NCBI RefSeq assembly: GCF_016862935.1
Contig: NZ_BONX01000012.1
Location: 186,001-250,000, forward strand
Source: Plantactinospora mayteni
Lineage (GTDB): Bacteria; Actinomycetota; Actinomycetes; Mycobacteriales; Micromonosporaceae
Length of the DNA stretch: 64,000 bases
Direction: 5' to 3'
Under the pieces are notes generated by a model. The model did no database searches. It was not told the origin of the DNA and was given only the letters and a program-made list of their open reading frames with translations. Of this stretch, positions 50,521-60,319 are shown piece by piece; position 1 is the stretch's first letter, and each line of letters begins with the position of its first letter. The translations under genes and the position numbers were made by a program.

Positions 50521-52176
50521 CTACTGCTTCTCGGCCGGGGCCGACTCGCCGCCGTCGCGGTACCGGGTGACCGTCTCGCGATCCTGCTCGCCCTCCATCG
50601 GCCGGGCCGGTGCCTCGTTGACCCGCACCTCGTCTTCCTTGCCGAGGAACATCTGCTTAAACCGCTTGACGGCCTCGTTCAGCGCGTTGGTGATGTCGTC
50701 GTCCCAGTTGTTGTCCGCGATCGACTGCATCGTCGGCTTGTACTGGTGGCGGAGGAACTCCAGGAACTCGGACTCGAAGCGCCGGACCTCGCCGATCGGG
50801 ACGTCGTCCAGCTTGCCCTCGGTACCGATCCAGACCGAGACCACCTGCTCCTGCACCGGGAACGGCGAGTAGTTGGTCTGCTTCAGCAGCTCGACCAGGC
50901 GCGCGCCCCGGCTGAGCTGGTCCTGGGACGCCTTGTCCAGGTCCGAGGCGAGCGCGGCGAACGCCTCCATCTCGCGGTACTGCGCCAGGTCCAGCCGGAG
51001 CCGGCCGGCCACCTTCTTCATCGGCTTCACCTGGGCGGCACCGCCGACCCGGGAGACCGAGGTGCCGACGTTGATCGCCGGCCGGACACCCTGGTTGAAC
51101 AGGTCGGTTTCCAGGAAGATCTGGCCGTCGGTGATCGAGATGACGTTCGTCGGGATGAACGCGGAGATGTCGTTGCCCTTGGTCTCGATGATCGGCAGAC
51201 CGGTCATCGAGCCGCTGCCCATCTCGTCGGAGAGCTTCGCGCAGCGCTCCAGCAGCCGGGAGTGCAGGTAGAAGACGTCACCCGGGTACGCCTCGCGGCC
51301 CGGCGGGCGACGCAGCAGCAGCGACACCGCCCGGTACGCCTCGGCCTGCTTGGTCAGGTCGTCGAAGACGATCAGGACGTGCTTGCCGGCGTACATCCAG
51401 TGCTGGCCGATCGCCGAGCCGGCGTACGGGGCGATGTACTTGAAGCCGGCCGGGTCGGAGGCGGGCGAGGCGACGATGGTGGTGTATTCCATCGCGCCCT
51501 GCTCCTCCAGCAGGCCCTTCACCGAGGCGATCGTGGAGCCCTTCTGGCCGATCGCCACGTAGATGCAGCGGACCTGCTTGGCCGGGTCGCCGGAGCGCCA
51601 GTTGTCCCGCTGGTTGAGGATGGCGTCCAGCGCGACGGTGGTCTTGCCGGTCCGCCGGTCGCCGATGATGAGCTGCCGCTGGCCCCGGCCGATCGCGGTC
51701 ATCGCGTCGATGGCCTTGATGCCGGTCTGCAACGCCTCGCTGACGCTCTGCCGGGCCATCACGTTCGGCGCCTGGAGCTCCAACTCGCGGTAGCCCTCGT
51801 TGGCCAGGTCACCCAGGCCGTCGATCGGGTTGCCGAGCGCGTCGACGACCCGGCCGAGGAACGCGTCGCCGACCGGCACCGAGAGGACCCGGCCGGTCCG
51901 CTTGACCCGCTGCCCCTCCTCGATCCCGGCGTAGTCACCGAGCACCACGACGCCGATCTCCCGGACGTCGAGGTTGAGCGCCAGGCCGAGGGTGCCGTCC
52001 TCGAACTCCAGCAGCTCGTTGGTCATGGTCGAGGGCAGGCCCTCGACGTGGGCGATGCCGTCACCGGCGTCGGCGACGGTGCCGACCTCCTCACGGGAGA
52101 CGTCGGGCGAATAGGAGGAGACGTAGCGCTCCAGCGCGCCGCGGATCTCCTCCGACGAGATGGTCAGCTCGGCCAT
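50521..52176 (-). CDS. atpA: ATP synthase alpha subunit
   Basis: 551 aa. Non-catalytic F1 subunit with Walker [34 protein letters not shown] and the C-terminal [17 protein letters not shown] and [13 protein letters not shown] segments. A tail of about 35 residues ([20 protein letters not shown] and similar) is the actinobacterial alpha C-terminal extension known to restrain ATP hydrolysis in mycobacteria. Purine-rich site before the ATG. Confidence 0.97.
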   Translation of the reverse strand: MAELTISSEEIRGALERYVSSYSPDVSREEVGTVADAGDGIAHVEGLPSTMTNELLEFEDGTLGLALNLDVREIGVVVLGDYAGIEEGQRVKRTGRVLSVPVGDAFLGRVVDALGNPIDGLGDLANEGYRELELQAPNVMARQSVSEALQTGIKAIDAMTAIGRGQRQLIIGDRRTGKTTVALDAILNQRDNWRSGDPAKQVRCIYVAIGQKGSTIASVKGLLEEQGAMEYTTIVASPASDPAGFKYIAPYAGSAIGQHWMYAGKHVLIVFDDLTKQAEAYRAVSLLLRRPPGREAYPGDVFYLHSRLLERCAKLSDEMGSGSMTGLPIIETKGNDISAFIPTNVISITDGQIFLETDLFNQGVRPAINVGTSVSRVGGAAQVKPMKKVAGRLRLDLAQYREMEAFAALASDLDKASQDQLSRGARLVELLKQTNYSPFPVQEQVVSVWIGTEGKLDDVPIGEVRRFESEFLEFLRHQYKPTMQSIADNNWDDDITNALNEAVKRFKQMFLGKEDEVRVNEAPARPMEGEQDRETVTRYRDGGESAPAEKQ

Positions 52177-52199
52177 CCTCTTCTTCCTCTATTCAGGGC

Positions 52200-52211
52200 C
52201 CGGTTAACCGG
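52200..52211. repeat. 12-bp perfect palindrome in the atpH-atpA gap
   Basis: CCGGTTAACCGG lies in the 81-bp gap between the two genes. It may form a small hairpin that alters the stability or ratio of the downstream message. Confidence 0.4.
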
Positions 52212-52257
52212 AACGGCGTGGATGTCTTCCTCGGCGCTGCGCGGAGCGTCGTGCTGC

Positions 52258-53079
52258 TCAGCTCCGCGCGAGCGCGTTTCTGGTGTCGGTGAGGCGGCGC
52301 AGGATCGTGCCGTCGTAGAGATCGGACCCGATCTGGACGCGCAACCCGCCCAGTACGTTCGGATCCACCGTCTGCTTGACGGTGACCTCTCGACCGTATA
52401 GCTCGGTGAGCTTGCGCCCCAGTCGCTGTTCCTCCTCCTCGGCCAGCGGGGCCGCGACGGTGACGTACGCCACCTGACGGTCCCGCCGGTCGGCGGCCAG
52501 CTCGACCAGCCGGGTCAGCGCCCCGGAGAAGGAGCGCCCGCCGAACCCGGCGAGCGCGACCTCGACCAGCTTGACCGTCACCGGGTTGGCCTTGCCGGAG
52601 AGCAGCGCACCGGTCAGCTCGGCCCGCTGGGCAACCGGCGCGATCGGGTCGGAGAGGGTGTTGCTCAGCTCCGCGTCGGCGGCGACCACCTGACCGAAGC
52701 GGAACAGCTCGTCCTCCACCTCACCCAGGTCGCCGGCCCGGTCGGCGCTGGCCAGCAGCGCCTCCACCCCGAGCCGTTCGGTGCCTTCCAGCAGCTCGGA
52801 CGGCGCCGACCAGCGGCCGGAGACCAGCACCCCGAGCAGCGCCCTGGCGTCGTCGCCGACCTTGTCGCCGAGCAGCGACTCCAGCAGCGCGGCCCGGTCC
52901 TCGCCGGCCCGCGCCGGGTCGGAGAGCGCCCGGCGCAGCCGCGGCTCGCGCCGCAGCAGGCCGGCGACCGACCCGAGTTCGTCACCGGTGGCGGAGATCC
53001 GGTCCGCCTCCGTCTGGCCGGCGTACGCGTCGAGACGCTGCCGTGCGGCGGCGTACGACTCCCGGCTGGCGGCCTGCAT
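52258..53079 (-). CDS. atpH: ATP synthase delta subunit
   Basis: 273 aa, the long actinobacterial form (about 180 in E. coli). N-terminal helical part (REPRLRRALSDPARAGEDRA) and conserved C-terminal VTVAAPLAEEEEQRLGRKL and DPNVLGGLRVQIGSDLYDGTI, which bind the top of the F1 head and the b stalk. ATG overlaps the atpF stop by one base (TGATG). Confidence 0.95.
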   Translation of the reverse strand: MQAASRESYAAARQRLDAYAGQTEADRISATGDELGSVAGLLRREPRLRRALSDPARAGEDRAALLESLLGDKVGDDARALLGVLVSGRWSAPSELLEGTERLGVEALLASADRAGDLGEVEDELFRFGQVVAADAELSNTLSDPIAPVAQRAELTGALLSGKANPVTVKLVEVALAGFGGRSFSGALTRLVELAADRRDRQVAYVTVAAPLAEEEEQRLGRKLTELYGREVTVKQTVDPNVLGGLRVQIGSDLYDGTILRRLTDTRNALARS

Positions 53080-53654
53080 CAGCTCGCCCGTACGGCGGAG
53101 CCGTTGGCAGAGCCGTTGCCGGCGCCGACGCTCTCCAGGTCGGCCAGGAACCGCTCGACCGTGCCCTTGCGTCGCGCCTCGTCGGCCAGCGACTCACCGA
53201 CGATCCGGCCGGCCAGGTCGACCGCGATCGTGCCCACCTCGGTACGCAGCTCGCGCACGATGGTGGACCGCTCGGCGGCGAGCTGTTCCTTGCCGGCCGC
53301 GATGATCCGGTCGGATTCCTCCCGGGCCTTGGCCAGGACGTCCTGCCGGATGCCCTCGGCGTCGGCCCGGGCGTCGTCGCGGATCTTCGCCGCGTCGGTC
53401 CGCGCCTCGGCGAGCTGCGCGCGGTACTGCTCGAGGAGCTGGTTGGCCTCGGCCTGGGCGGCCTCGGCGCGCTTGATCCCGCCCTCGATCGCGTCGACCC
53501 GAGCCTGGAAGGTCTGCTCCATCCGCGGGAAGACGTACTTCATCAGCATGAAGCAGAGAATGGCGAAGGCGATCGAGCCAATGACGATCTCCTGCCAGAG
53601 CGGGATGATCGGATTGTGCTCGGTGCCGCCCTCCGCGGCCAAGATGGCGTACAT
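53079..53654 (-). CDS. atpF: ATP synthase b subunit
   Basis: 191 aa. One N-terminal membrane helix (IVIGSIAFAILCFMLMKYVF) followed by a long charged coiled coil (EGGIKRAEAAQAEANQLLEQ and onward) that forms the outer stalk. Separate from delta, unlike the b-delta fusion of mycobacteria. The last 15 residues are Gly/Ser/Asn-rich. Coupled to atpH by TGATG. Confidence 0.95.
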   Translation of the reverse strand: MYAILAAEGGTEHNPIIPLWQEIVIGSIAFAILCFMLMKYVFPRMEQTFQARVDAIEGGIKRAEAAQAEANQLLEQYRAQLAEARTDAAKIRDDARADAEGIRQDVLAKAREESDRIIAAGKEQLAAERSTIVRELRTEVGTIAVDLAGRIVGESLADEARRKGTVERFLADLESVGAGNGSANGSAVRAS

Positions 53655-53681
53655 CGGAACCTCCCGGTTCGAGGAGTACGG

Positions 53682-53921
53682 CTAGTTGCCGAAGGCGTAA
53701 CCGAAGGCGATGCCCAGCAGAGCCAGCAGCTCGATGACGGCGAAGCCGATCCAGACGTACGGCAGGGTGATCCGGGACGACTCCGGCTGCCGGGCGGTCG
53801 ACTGGATGTAGGCGCTGAAGACCAGGCCGACACCGATACCCGGACCGATGGCGGCGAGGCCGTAGCCGATGGCGCTGAGGCTGCCGGTAATTTCGACGGC
53901 GGCGAGGGTCGACGACAACAT
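53682..53921 (-). CDS. atpE: ATP synthase c subunit
   Basis: 79 aa hairpin of two helices with polar loop ARQPESSR. Proton-binding Glu64 in FAVIELLALLG. GPGIGVGLVF helix 1 motif keeps the ring packing glycines. Proton-type rather than sodium-type, since the helix-1 Gln and extra Ser/Thr ligands of sodium rings are absent. AGGAGG before the ATG. Confidence 0.96.
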   Translation of the reverse strand: MLSSTLAAVEITGSLSAIGYGLAAIGPGIGVGLVFSAYIQSTARQPESSRITLPYVWIGFAVIELLALLGIAFGYAFGN

Positions 53922-53992
53922 TGGTTGGTTCCTCCTGAAATCACGCGTGACGGCTCACGCGGGACGACAACGGGTGTGCGGTTGTGTGCGGA

Positions 53993-54793
53993 TCAGTGTT
54001 CGTCGGCGAGCGCGCCCTGCACGTAGCTGGCGCTCAGCACGGTGAAGATGTAGGCCTGCAGGACGATGACCAGCGCCTCCAGGAAGGTGATCGCGATCGA
54101 CACCGCCCAGGAGAGCACCGAGATCGGCTTCAGGAAGAACGAGTCCGCGTTCAGCAGTACGAAGCCGCCCAGGGTGAAGACCAGCAGGATGATGTGTCCG
54201 GCGAACAGGTTGGCGAACAACCGCAGCGCCAGCGAAACCGGCCGGGCGATGAACGTCGAGAAGAGCTCAATCGGGATCAGCAGCGGCTGCATGAACCACG
54301 GTGCCGGCGGCATAAGTGAATGCTTGAAGAACTTTGCGAAACCGTGGTGTCGGATGCCCACCCAGATGAACATCACGTAACTGATGATCGCCAGGATCGC
54401 CGGGAACGCGATGTGTGCCATCGGCGAGATCTGCACGAACGGAATGATCTGCCACAGGTTGTTGACGAAGATGAAGACGAAGAGCGTCGTGAGGTACGGC
54501 GCGAAGGCGACGCCCCGATGCCCGATCATGTCGACCGCGATGTTGTTCCGGACGAAGCCGTAGATCGACTCGGCGATCCACTGGCCCTTCGTCGGCACCA
54601 GCTTCGGGTTCCGGTACGTGACCAGGAAGAAGACGATGGTCAGGGCGACGCCCAGCCAGACGAGCACCGTGAACTTGGTGATCCAGTAGGAGTTGTGTTC
54701 CCCCCACGGATAGATCGCCGGCAGGAAGAAATCCTCCACGCTGGGTGGAAACGGAACTTCGCCCTCCGCGAGGACGACCGACTGTCCGATCAC
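53993..54793 (-). CDS. atpB: ATP synthase a subunit
   Basis: 266 aa. Proton channel subunit with 5-6 helices, PTKGQWIAESIYGFVRNN, and the essential Arg in PVSLALRLFANLFAGHI; later QAYIFTVLSASYVQGAL. Short N-terminus facing outside (EGEVPFPPSVEDFFLPAIYP). First of the eight structural genes on this strand apart from the atpI/atpZ-like pair. Confidence 0.96.
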   Translation of the reverse strand: MIGQSVVLAEGEVPFPPSVEDFFLPAIYPWGEHNSYWITKFTVLVWLGVALTIVFFLVTYRNPKLVPTKGQWIAESIYGFVRNNIAVDMIGHRGVAFAPYLTTLFVFIFVNNLWQIIPFVQISPMAHIAFPAILAIISYVMFIWVGIRHHGFAKFFKHSLMPPAPWFMQPLLIPIELFSTFIARPVSLALRLFANLFAGHIILLVFTLGGFVLLNADSFFLKPISVLSWAVSIAITFLEALVIVLQAYIFTVLSASYVQGALADEH

Positions 54794-54805
54794 CGCGTCC
54801 CTTCC

Positions 54806-55036
54806 CTAGCTAGGGGTGCCGAGCCGGCGGATGACCAGGTAAACGCCCCCGGCCCCGCCCAGCAGGAACCCGATCCCGGTGGCCAGACCATCGGTGTCGA
54901 GCCACTGGTCGACCAACCAACCGATGCAGCCCCACACCACCAGACCTCCGATGAGGTATGCCAGCGCGGTCCAACCCTCACCGGCTTCGGGAGTGCCCGA
55001 GCCGCCGGGGGGTTGGGGGGTTTGGTCACCGGTCAT
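54806..55036 (-). CDS. AtpZ/AtpI-like small membrane protein
   Basis: 76 aa. Two membrane helices (ALAYLIGGLVVWGCIGWLVD, GIGFLLGGAGGVYLVIRRL) with a DQWLDTDG loop, the AtpZ-like pattern. Such proteins sit before atpB and are linked to Mg2+/Ca2+ transport or c-ring assembly. The Gly/Pro-rich first 25 residues are encoded by a C-rich, G-run-bearing stretch. 12 bp before atpB. Confidence 0.85.
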   Translation of the reverse strand: MTGDQTPQPPGGSGTPEAGEGWTALAYLIGGLVVWGCIGWLVDQWLDTDGLATGIGFLLGGAGGVYLVIRRLGTPS

Positions 55037-55241
55037 GACGGCCGAACGATATCAGCCGGGGATACGAGGCTGTGCCTCACCCCCCGCACAACCTTGTTGT
55101 GTGGGCGTGTGGGCGGGCGCGTCGTCTGTGGGCACGCTACTCCGGTTCCGCCACCGGGAAAATGACCGATCACTGACAGTTTCTTGTGCCGTCCCGTCAA
55201 CGGGACTCCGAGCAGGTCCGACCCGAGGTGGGTGACCCGGA
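55037..55241. other. 205-bp gap upstream of the atp operon
   Basis: No gene. A 7-bp stem with a 2-nt loop (GTCCCGT, ACGGGAC; 55191-55206) contains TTGACG on the minus strand, a possible -35 element of the atp promoter; no clear -10 partner was found. G-rich tracts lie at 55103-55132 on the plus strand. Confidence 0.5.
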
Positions 55242-55757
55242 TCACGCCTCGGGCGAGCGGCGTGTCCGTGCGGCGTGCACGGTGACGACCCACCAGATGT
55301 TCGCGCCGGTCCAGGCCACCACCCCGGCGACGACGCCCCAGCCGAACGGCACCAGCCCGACCCAGCCCCGGCCGGCGACCCCGGCCATCACCACACCGAT
55401 CACGCTGAACTTGGCCACGTACATCGCCAGGCCGAACGGCAGTACCAGGGTGGGGTTGACCGAGTCGGCCCAGGCAATCACCAGGGTGGAGGCGAGGTAA
55501 CTCAGCGTAACCAGGCCGACGCCGGCTGCCGCGCCCGCCGCGCCGACCCCACCGCCGAGCAGGGCGCCGAGCACTGTGGCGAGGACCAGCAGGCCGGCCG
55601 ACGCCCCGAGTACCACCGGCAGGTGGGCAAGCCGCCAGTGCCGGTCCGCCGCGCCGGACCCGTCGGCCGGCGGCGACCCGCCGGACCCGCCCGCGCCGGC
55701 CACCTCCGGCTCCGTGGGCCGGTCCGCCAGCTCGACCGGCTCCGCCCGCTCAGCCAC
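55242..55757 (-). CDS. AtpI-like membrane protein
   Basis: 171 aa. About 45 hydrophilic Gly/Pro/Glu-rich residues, then four helices ([83 protein letters not shown]). The position directly upstream of atpZ/atpB and the helix pattern fit the AtpI-like (UncI) role in c-ring assembly; sequence identity to the family is weak. GTG overlaps the glyA stop by 8 bp, so it is coupled to glyA, while 205 bp separate it from atpZ. Confidence 0.7.
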   Translation of the reverse strand: MAERAEPVELADRPTEPEVAGAGGSGGSPPADGSGAADRHWRLAHLPVVLGASAGLLVLATVLGALLGGGVGAAGAAAGVGLVTLSYLASTLVIAWADSVNPTLVLPFGLAMYVAKFSVIGVVMAGVAGRGWVGLVPFGWGVVAGVVAWTGANIWWVVTVHAARTRRSPEA

Positions 55758-57069
55758 GGGGGTACGCCGGGAAGGCGGTGACCAGGTCGGCGACGTCCGC
55801 GCCGATCGCGGCGAGGGCGTCGGCGCCACCGGGCTCGGCCGGGTCGGTCCGGACGGCCCGGGAGATCAGTTCGCCGATCCGGCCCATCTCCGCCACCCCC
55901 ATGCCCTGGGTGGTGACGCTCGGGGTGCCGACCCGGATGCCGGAGGCGACCATCGGCTTCTGCGGGTCGTACGGGATGGCGTTCTTGTTCAGGGTGATCG
56001 CGGCGGCGTCGCAGCGCGCCTCGGCGTCCCGGCCGGTGATCCCGACGTCACGCAGGTCGATCAGTGCGAGATGGGTGTCGGTACCGCCGGAGACCGGGCG
56101 CATCCCCTCCGCCGTGAGGGCGGCGGCCAGCGCCTGCGCGTTCGCAACCACCTGGGCAGCGTACGCCTGGAAGGCCGGAGACGCCGCTTCGCGCAGCGCG
56201 ACCGCCTTCGCCGCCACGGAATGCATCAACGGCCCGCCCTGGGTGAACGGGAAGACCGCCTTGTCGATCCGCTCGGCGAGTGACTCCCGGCACAGGATCA
56301 TGCCGCCCCGCGGCCCGCGCAGCACCTTGTGTGTGGTGGCGCAGACCACGTCGGCGTACGGCACCGGGGACGGGATGGCCCGCCCGGCGACCAGCCCGAT
56401 GAAGTGCGCCGCGTCCACCATGAGGTAGGCGTCGACCTCGTCGGCGATCTCCCGGAACCGGGCGAAATCGATCAGCCGGGGGTACGCGGTGGCGCCACAG
56501 ATGATCATCTTGGGCCGGTGCGCCAGCGCGAGTTCGCGTACCTCGTCGTAGTCGATCTGCTCGGTGTCCGGGCGCACCTGGTAGCCGACCGGGGCGAACC
56601 ACTTGCCGGAGAAGTTGACCCGGCTGCCGTGGGTCAGGTGGCCGCCGTGCGGCAGGTCCATCGCCAGCACCGTGTCGCCGGGCTGCACCAGCGCGGCGTA
56701 CGCGGCCAGGTTGGCGCTCGCCCCAGAGTGCGGCTGGAGGTTGGCGTGCTCGGCCCCGAAGAGCGCCTTGGCCCGGTCGATGCCGATCTGCTCGGCCCGG
56801 TCCACCTCGGCGCAGCCGCCGTAGTAGCGCCGGCCCGGATAGCCCTCGGCGTACTTGTTGCTCAACGTGGAGCCGAGCGCCGCCAGTACCGCCGGGGAGG
56901 TCAGGTTCTCGCTGGCGATCAACTGCAACCCGCCGCGTACCCGGTCGAGTTCGTCCAGCAGCACCTCGGCGATCTCCGGATCGGTCCCGGCCAACTCGTC
57001 GAAGTCCGGCCCCCAGAACGGCGGCTCCCCGGTCCCGGGCCGACCTGCCCGCTCGCTTGACTCGCTCAC
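55750..57069 (-). CDS. glyA: Serine hydroxymethyltransferase
   Basis: 439 aa. PLP enzyme fold type [61 protein letters not shown], and the PLP Lys in [16 protein letters not shown]. It interconverts serine and glycine with tetrahydrofolate. GTG start with AAGG about 8 bp upstream; TAGACT at 57111-57116 is a likely -10 element giving a leader of about 35 nt. Heads the minus-strand series before the AtpI-like gene. Confidence 0.95.
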   Translation of the reverse strand: MSESSERAGRPGTGEPPFWGPDFDELAGTDPEIAEVLLDELDRVRGGLQLIASENLTSPAVLAALGSTLSNKYAEGYPGRRYYGGCAEVDRAEQIGIDRAKALFGAEHANLQPHSGASANLAAYAALVQPGDTVLAMDLPHGGHLTHGSRVNFSGKWFAPVGYQVRPDTEQIDYDEVRELALAHRPKMIICGATAYPRLIDFARFREIADEVDAYLMVDAAHFIGLVAGRAIPSPVPYADVVCATTHKVLRGPRGGMILCRESLAERIDKAVFPFTQGGPLMHSVAAKAVALREAASPAFQAYAAQVVANAQALAAALTAEGMRPVSGGTDTHLALIDLRDVGITGRDAEARCDAAAITLNKNAIPYDPQKPMVASGIRVGTPSVTTQGMGVAEMGRIGELISRAVRTDPAEPGGADALAAIGADVADLVTAFPAYPRG

Positions 57070-57110
57070 CCCGGCACCTTCTCGTCGCGCTCGGCATTGG
57101 GCCGGGTCCG

Positions 57111-57116
57111 AGTCTA
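57111..57116 (-). promoter_or_regulatory. Candidate glyA -10 box
   Basis: TAGACT on the minus strand, 41 bp before the GTG; no clear -35. Confidence 0.45.
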
Positions 57117-57168
57117 TGGGGTACCCGGGACGCCGCCCGACGACCTGCCGGCGAGCACCGACGGCTCA

Positions 57169-57208
57169 GGCCGGTCAGGGCCGGTCAGGGCCGATCAGGG
57201 CCGGTCAG
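57169..57208. repeat. 4 x 10-bp tandem repeat containing the PBP stop
   Basis: ggccggtcag repeated four times (one G-to-A change). The PBP stop (TGA, 57207-57205 minus) lies in the last unit, and the 10-bp period places TGA in all three frames beyond it. Confidence 0.9.
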
Positions 57209-59427
57209 CGGGGCGGGGACGGGGCCGGCGGGGGTACGACGGCGGTCGGTGCGGGAGCCGGTGGCGGATCGGGCGCCGGGGCGACCGGGTCCGGACCCGG
57301 TCCGGCCGGCTCGGGGCCGAGATCGCTCGGGCCGTCACCGAAGGCGATCTCCCGACCGGGCGGGGTGAAGTCCTGCCGCGGTTTGCCGTTCAGCACGCTG
57401 GCCAGGGTGGTGGCGACCGCCGTGACGACCTTCTCCTGTATCTCCTCACCGACCGCGTCACTCGGGTCGTCCGGGTTGGCGGCGATCGCCGCCGCCGCGA
57501 GCTGCGGGGTGAAAGCGACGAAGGTCTCGGTGGCGTACCCCTCCGCACTGCCGCTCTTGCCGGCCACCGGCTGGTCGCCGAGGATCCTCGTCGCCTCGGG
57601 CGCGGTGCCGCCGTCGCACTGCTCGTACGCGGACTGGGCGCCGACCGGGCAGCGCGCCGCGTCGGTCGCCGCCCGGGCCACCTCCACCCCGAGCATCTTC
57701 CCGCAGTTCGGTGCGGCGGCGGGCAGTACCTGACCGGTGGAGTCGACGATCGAGAGCACCGGCAGCGGCTTGCAGTACGTCCCCTCCGCCGCCAGCGTCG
57801 CGTACGCGTTCGCCAGGTCCAGCGGGGTGGTGGCGGCCACGCCGAGGGTGAACGCCCCCCAGCCCTTCGCCCCGTACGTGGCCAGCCGGGCGTCGTTGCT
57901 GGCCCGGAACACGATGCCCAGCCGCTCGGCCATCCGCACCGCCCGCTCCGCGCCGATCCGCTGTTGCAGCGCCACGAAGTAGGTGTTGACCGACCGCCCG
58001 AAGCCGTTCCACATGGTGCGGTAGCCGTTCATCCAGGCCGGGTTGGCGTTGGCCGGGCACCAGTAGCCGCCGCAGGCGTTCGGCCCGTCGACCGGATAAC
58101 TGGTCAGCAGCCGGGACGGCGCCACGTAGCCCGAGCTGAGCGGCAACCCCTCCTCCAACGCGGCGAGCAGCGTGAATATCTTGAACGTCGAGCCGGCCTG
58201 GTAGCCGTCGATGCCGCCGCCACCGGCGATCAACTGGTTGACCGTGTTCGGATGGTTGCGCTGCCCCGGCGGGTTGGGATCGAGCCGGTAGTGCCGGTTC
58301 ACCGCCATCGCCAGCACCCGACCGGTGCCGGGCTGCACCACGGCCATCGGTGCGGCGTGGCGGTTGGCGTAGTCGTACACGGTCAGGGTCTGCCGCAGCG
58401 CGGTGGCCTGGATGGCCGGGTCGAGCGAGGTGGTGATCTGGTAGCCGCCCCGGCGCAGCGTCCGCTGCCGCTCGTCGACGGTGAGCCCGAACGCCGGGTT
58501 GGCGTTCCACCACTGCTGGAAGTAGTCGCAGAAGAAGCCCCAGTCGGAGTGCCCGTCCGGGATGCCGGCGCAGTCGTTCGGCTGGGCACCCGGCCGCAGC
58601 CTGATCGGCTCCGCCTGGGTACGGGCGGCGGTCTCGGCCGAGAGCACCCCGGTCTCGACCATCTCCCGCAACACGTAGCCCCGGCGGACCAGGGCGGCGT
58701 CGGGGTTGCCGACGATCGGGCTGTCCGTCTCCGGCGAGCGGACCAGTCCGGCCAGCAGGGCGGCCTCGGCCAAGGTCAGTTGTTGGGCAGACTTGGAGAA
58801 GTACCGCTGGCTGGCGGCGGCGATGCCGTACGCCCCGGCACCGAAGTAGGCGATGTTCAGGTAGCGGCTGAGGATCTCGTCCTTGCCGAGCCGGCGCTCC
58901 AGCGCGAGCGCGTACCGCGCCTCCCGGATCTTGCGGCCGGCGCTGGTCTCGGTCGCCTCGGCGCGCTGCTCGGCGGTCAGCCCGGGGTCGCTCTTCAGCA
59001 CGTTGCGGACGTACTGCATGGTCAGTGTCGAGGCGCCCTGCCGTACCTCCCCGCCCACCCGGTTCGCCACCAGAGCCCGGAGTACGCCCTTGACGTCGAC
59101 ACCGCTGTGCGAATAGAAGCGGGCGTCCTCGGCCGCCACCGTCGCCTGCCGCATCACCTCGGCCACCTCGCCGAGCGGGATGTTCGTCCGGTTCTCGTCG
59201 TAGAACGAGGTGATCGGGGTACGGCCGTCGTTGGCGAAGAGGTAGGAGCGCTCGGCGGTCGGCGGGGTACGCAGGTCCTGCGGCAGGTCCTCGTAGCGGG
59301 CGCTGACCGACTGCAACCCCACCGCCGCCAGTACCGAGGCGGGCAGCGCGGCGGCGGCCAGGAGCGTGCCGGCCAGGATCCCGGCCAGCATCAGGGTCCA
59401 GAGCTGGTTCAGCCGCAGCCGGAGCAT
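57205..59427 (-). CDS. Class A penicillin-binding protein (transglycosylase/transpeptidase)
   Basis: 740 aa. Short cytoplasmic tail, one helix (LMLAGILAGTLLAAAALPAS), a GT51 transglycosylase domain with AAEDARFYSHSGVD (catalytic Glu), RQGASTLTMQYVRN and RYLNIAYFGAGAYGI, and a transpeptidase domain with GSTFKIF (Ser nucleophile), RSVNTY (SxN) and GKSGSAEG (KSG triad). C-terminal Pro-rich tail (PAPDPPPAPAPTAVVPPPAP). It polymerises and crosslinks peptidoglycan outside the membrane. ATG at 59427 has GGGAGG upstream; a longer start 15 codons earlier has none. The stop lies in a 10-bp tandem repeat. Confidence 0.93.
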   Translation of the reverse strand: MLRLRLNQLWTLMLAGILAGTLLAAAALPASVLAAVGLQSVSARYEDLPQDLRTPPTAERSYLFANDGRTPITSFYDENRTNIPLGEVAEVMRQATVAAEDARFYSHSGVDVKGVLRALVANRVGGEVRQGASTLTMQYVRNVLKSDPGLTAEQRAEATETSAGRKIREARYALALERRLGKDEILSRYLNIAYFGAGAYGIAAASQRYFSKSAQQLTLAEAALLAGLVRSPETDSPIVGNPDAALVRRGYVLREMVETGVLSAETAARTQAEPIRLRPGAQPNDCAGIPDGHSDWGFFCDYFQQWWNANPAFGLTVDERQRTLRRGGYQITTSLDPAIQATALRQTLTVYDYANRHAAPMAVVQPGTGRVLAMAVNRHYRLDPNPPGQRNHPNTVNQLIAGGGGIDGYQAGSTFKIFTLLAALEEGLPLSSGYVAPSRLLTSYPVDGPNACGGYWCPANANPAWMNGYRTMWNGFGRSVNTYFVALQQRIGAERAVRMAERLGIVFRASNDARLATYGAKGWGAFTLGVAATTPLDLANAYATLAAEGTYCKPLPVLSIVDSTGQVLPAAAPNCGKMLGVEVARAATDAARCPVGAQSAYEQCDGGTAPEATRILGDQPVAGKSGSAEGYATETFVAFTPQLAAAAIAANPDDPSDAVGEEIQEKVVTAVATTLASVLNGKPRQDFTPPGREIAFGDGPSDLGPEPAGPGPDPVAPAPDPPPAPAPTAVVPPPAPSPPR

Positions 59428-59701
59428 GGCGTACCTCCCGGGCGGGACAGCGATTCGACGCAACCCGGACAATCGACCGGGCTCGGGGACTCCGTCAGCC
59501 TGACGGCTGATTCCGGGCGCCGCAGCCGTTTCACGGCAAACTGGGTCAGATTCACATGTCGGAGTGACAGCGGCTCGGCCGCCGCCAGCAGAGCCGGCGC
59601 GTTGCCCGTACCCGGCAGATGACGATGTGGCGGAACCTGCGCCGGGATGCTGCTCCCCGAGGTCAGGACAGCAGATCAGGACAGCAGATCAGGGCGGCAG
59701 G
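59428..59701. other. 274-bp gap upstream of the PBP gene
   Basis: No gene. Contains the palindrome-like CCGTCAG-C-CTGACGG (59492-59506), an operator candidate, and 13-bp repeats at 59662-59713. No clear promoter pair seen. Confidence 0.5.
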
Positions 59702-59713
59702 TCAGGGCAGCAG
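59662..59713. repeat. 4 x 13-bp tandem repeat containing the phosphatase stop
   Basis: Units gtcaggacagcag, atcaggacagcag, atcagggcggcag and gtcagggcagcag. The phosphatase stop (TGA, 59704-59702 minus) is in the last unit, and each unit repeats TGA; the 13-bp period puts stops in all frames. Confidence 0.9.
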
Positions 59714-60319
59714 GACGGCGGCGAGCGGGCGGACCGCTTCCTCGATCTCGTCGGCGACCCGGCTGAAGCACTGGTCGCCCCGGCCCCACGGGTCGTCGAG
59801 GTCGTCGCCGGGCAGCGGGGACGAGCCGCTGCGGGCCGCCGCCACCGCGGCCACCAGGGCGGCGCCCCGGGCGTGCACCGCGTCCGGGTCGGCGGCGTCG
59901 GCCGGGGGCAGGGCCGCGGCGTCCACGGTGGGCAGCAGCCGGCCGAACTCGCCGAGCACGAAGGTGCGGTCGGCGGCGTCGGGGCGCAGCGCCACCACGT
60001 ATTCCTGCTGGTCGGCGGTTGCGGTCAGCACCAGGTCGGCCGCGTCGATGTGCTCCGAGCGGAGCTTGCGGGCGCCGAAGTCGGCCACCTCCCCGCCCCG
60101 GGACCGCACCTGCCGGGCGGCCGGCGGGTTCATCTCCTCACCCGCGTGCCAGCCGCCGGTGCCGGCACTGTGGCTGTGCACCAGCCGGTCCGCGTCGTCC
60201 GCCTCGGCCGCCGCCCGCCGGGCCAGCCGTTCGCGTACGGCGAGCGCGAGCAGCCGCTCCGCCATCGGCGACCGGCAGATGTTGCCCAGGCAGACGTGCA
60301 GGACCGTGAACGGCGGCAC
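59702..60319 (-). CDS. Low-molecular-weight protein-tyrosine phosphatase
   Basis: 205 aa (family usually about 150-160). The P-loop HVCLGNICRSPMAERLL at residues 8-24 gives Cys10 nucleophile and Arg16; the general-acid Asp lies in DDPWGRGDQCF near residue 178. Extra length comes from inserts near residues 30-45 and 130-170. It may act on capsule or exopolysaccharide Tyr kinases or be an arsenate reductase-like enzyme; the former fits the glycan genes. ATG follows the sua5 stop directly (0 bp apart). Confidence 0.9.
   Translation of the reverse strand: MPPFTVLHVCLGNICRSPMAERLLALAVRERLARRAAAEADDADRLVHSHSAGTGGWHAGEEMNPPAARQVRSRGGEVADFGARKLRSEHIDAADLVLTATADQQEYVVALRPDAADRTFVLGEFGRLLPTVDAAALPPADAADPDAVHARGAALVAAVAAARSGSSPLPGDDLDDPWGRGDQCFSRVADEIEEAVRPLAAVLLP

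Noticed and set aside
55103-55132. G-quadruplex-like G-runs upstream of the atp operon.
   Set aside because: Runs of three G with a 12-nt loop are expected often in DNA of this composition; no supporting context.
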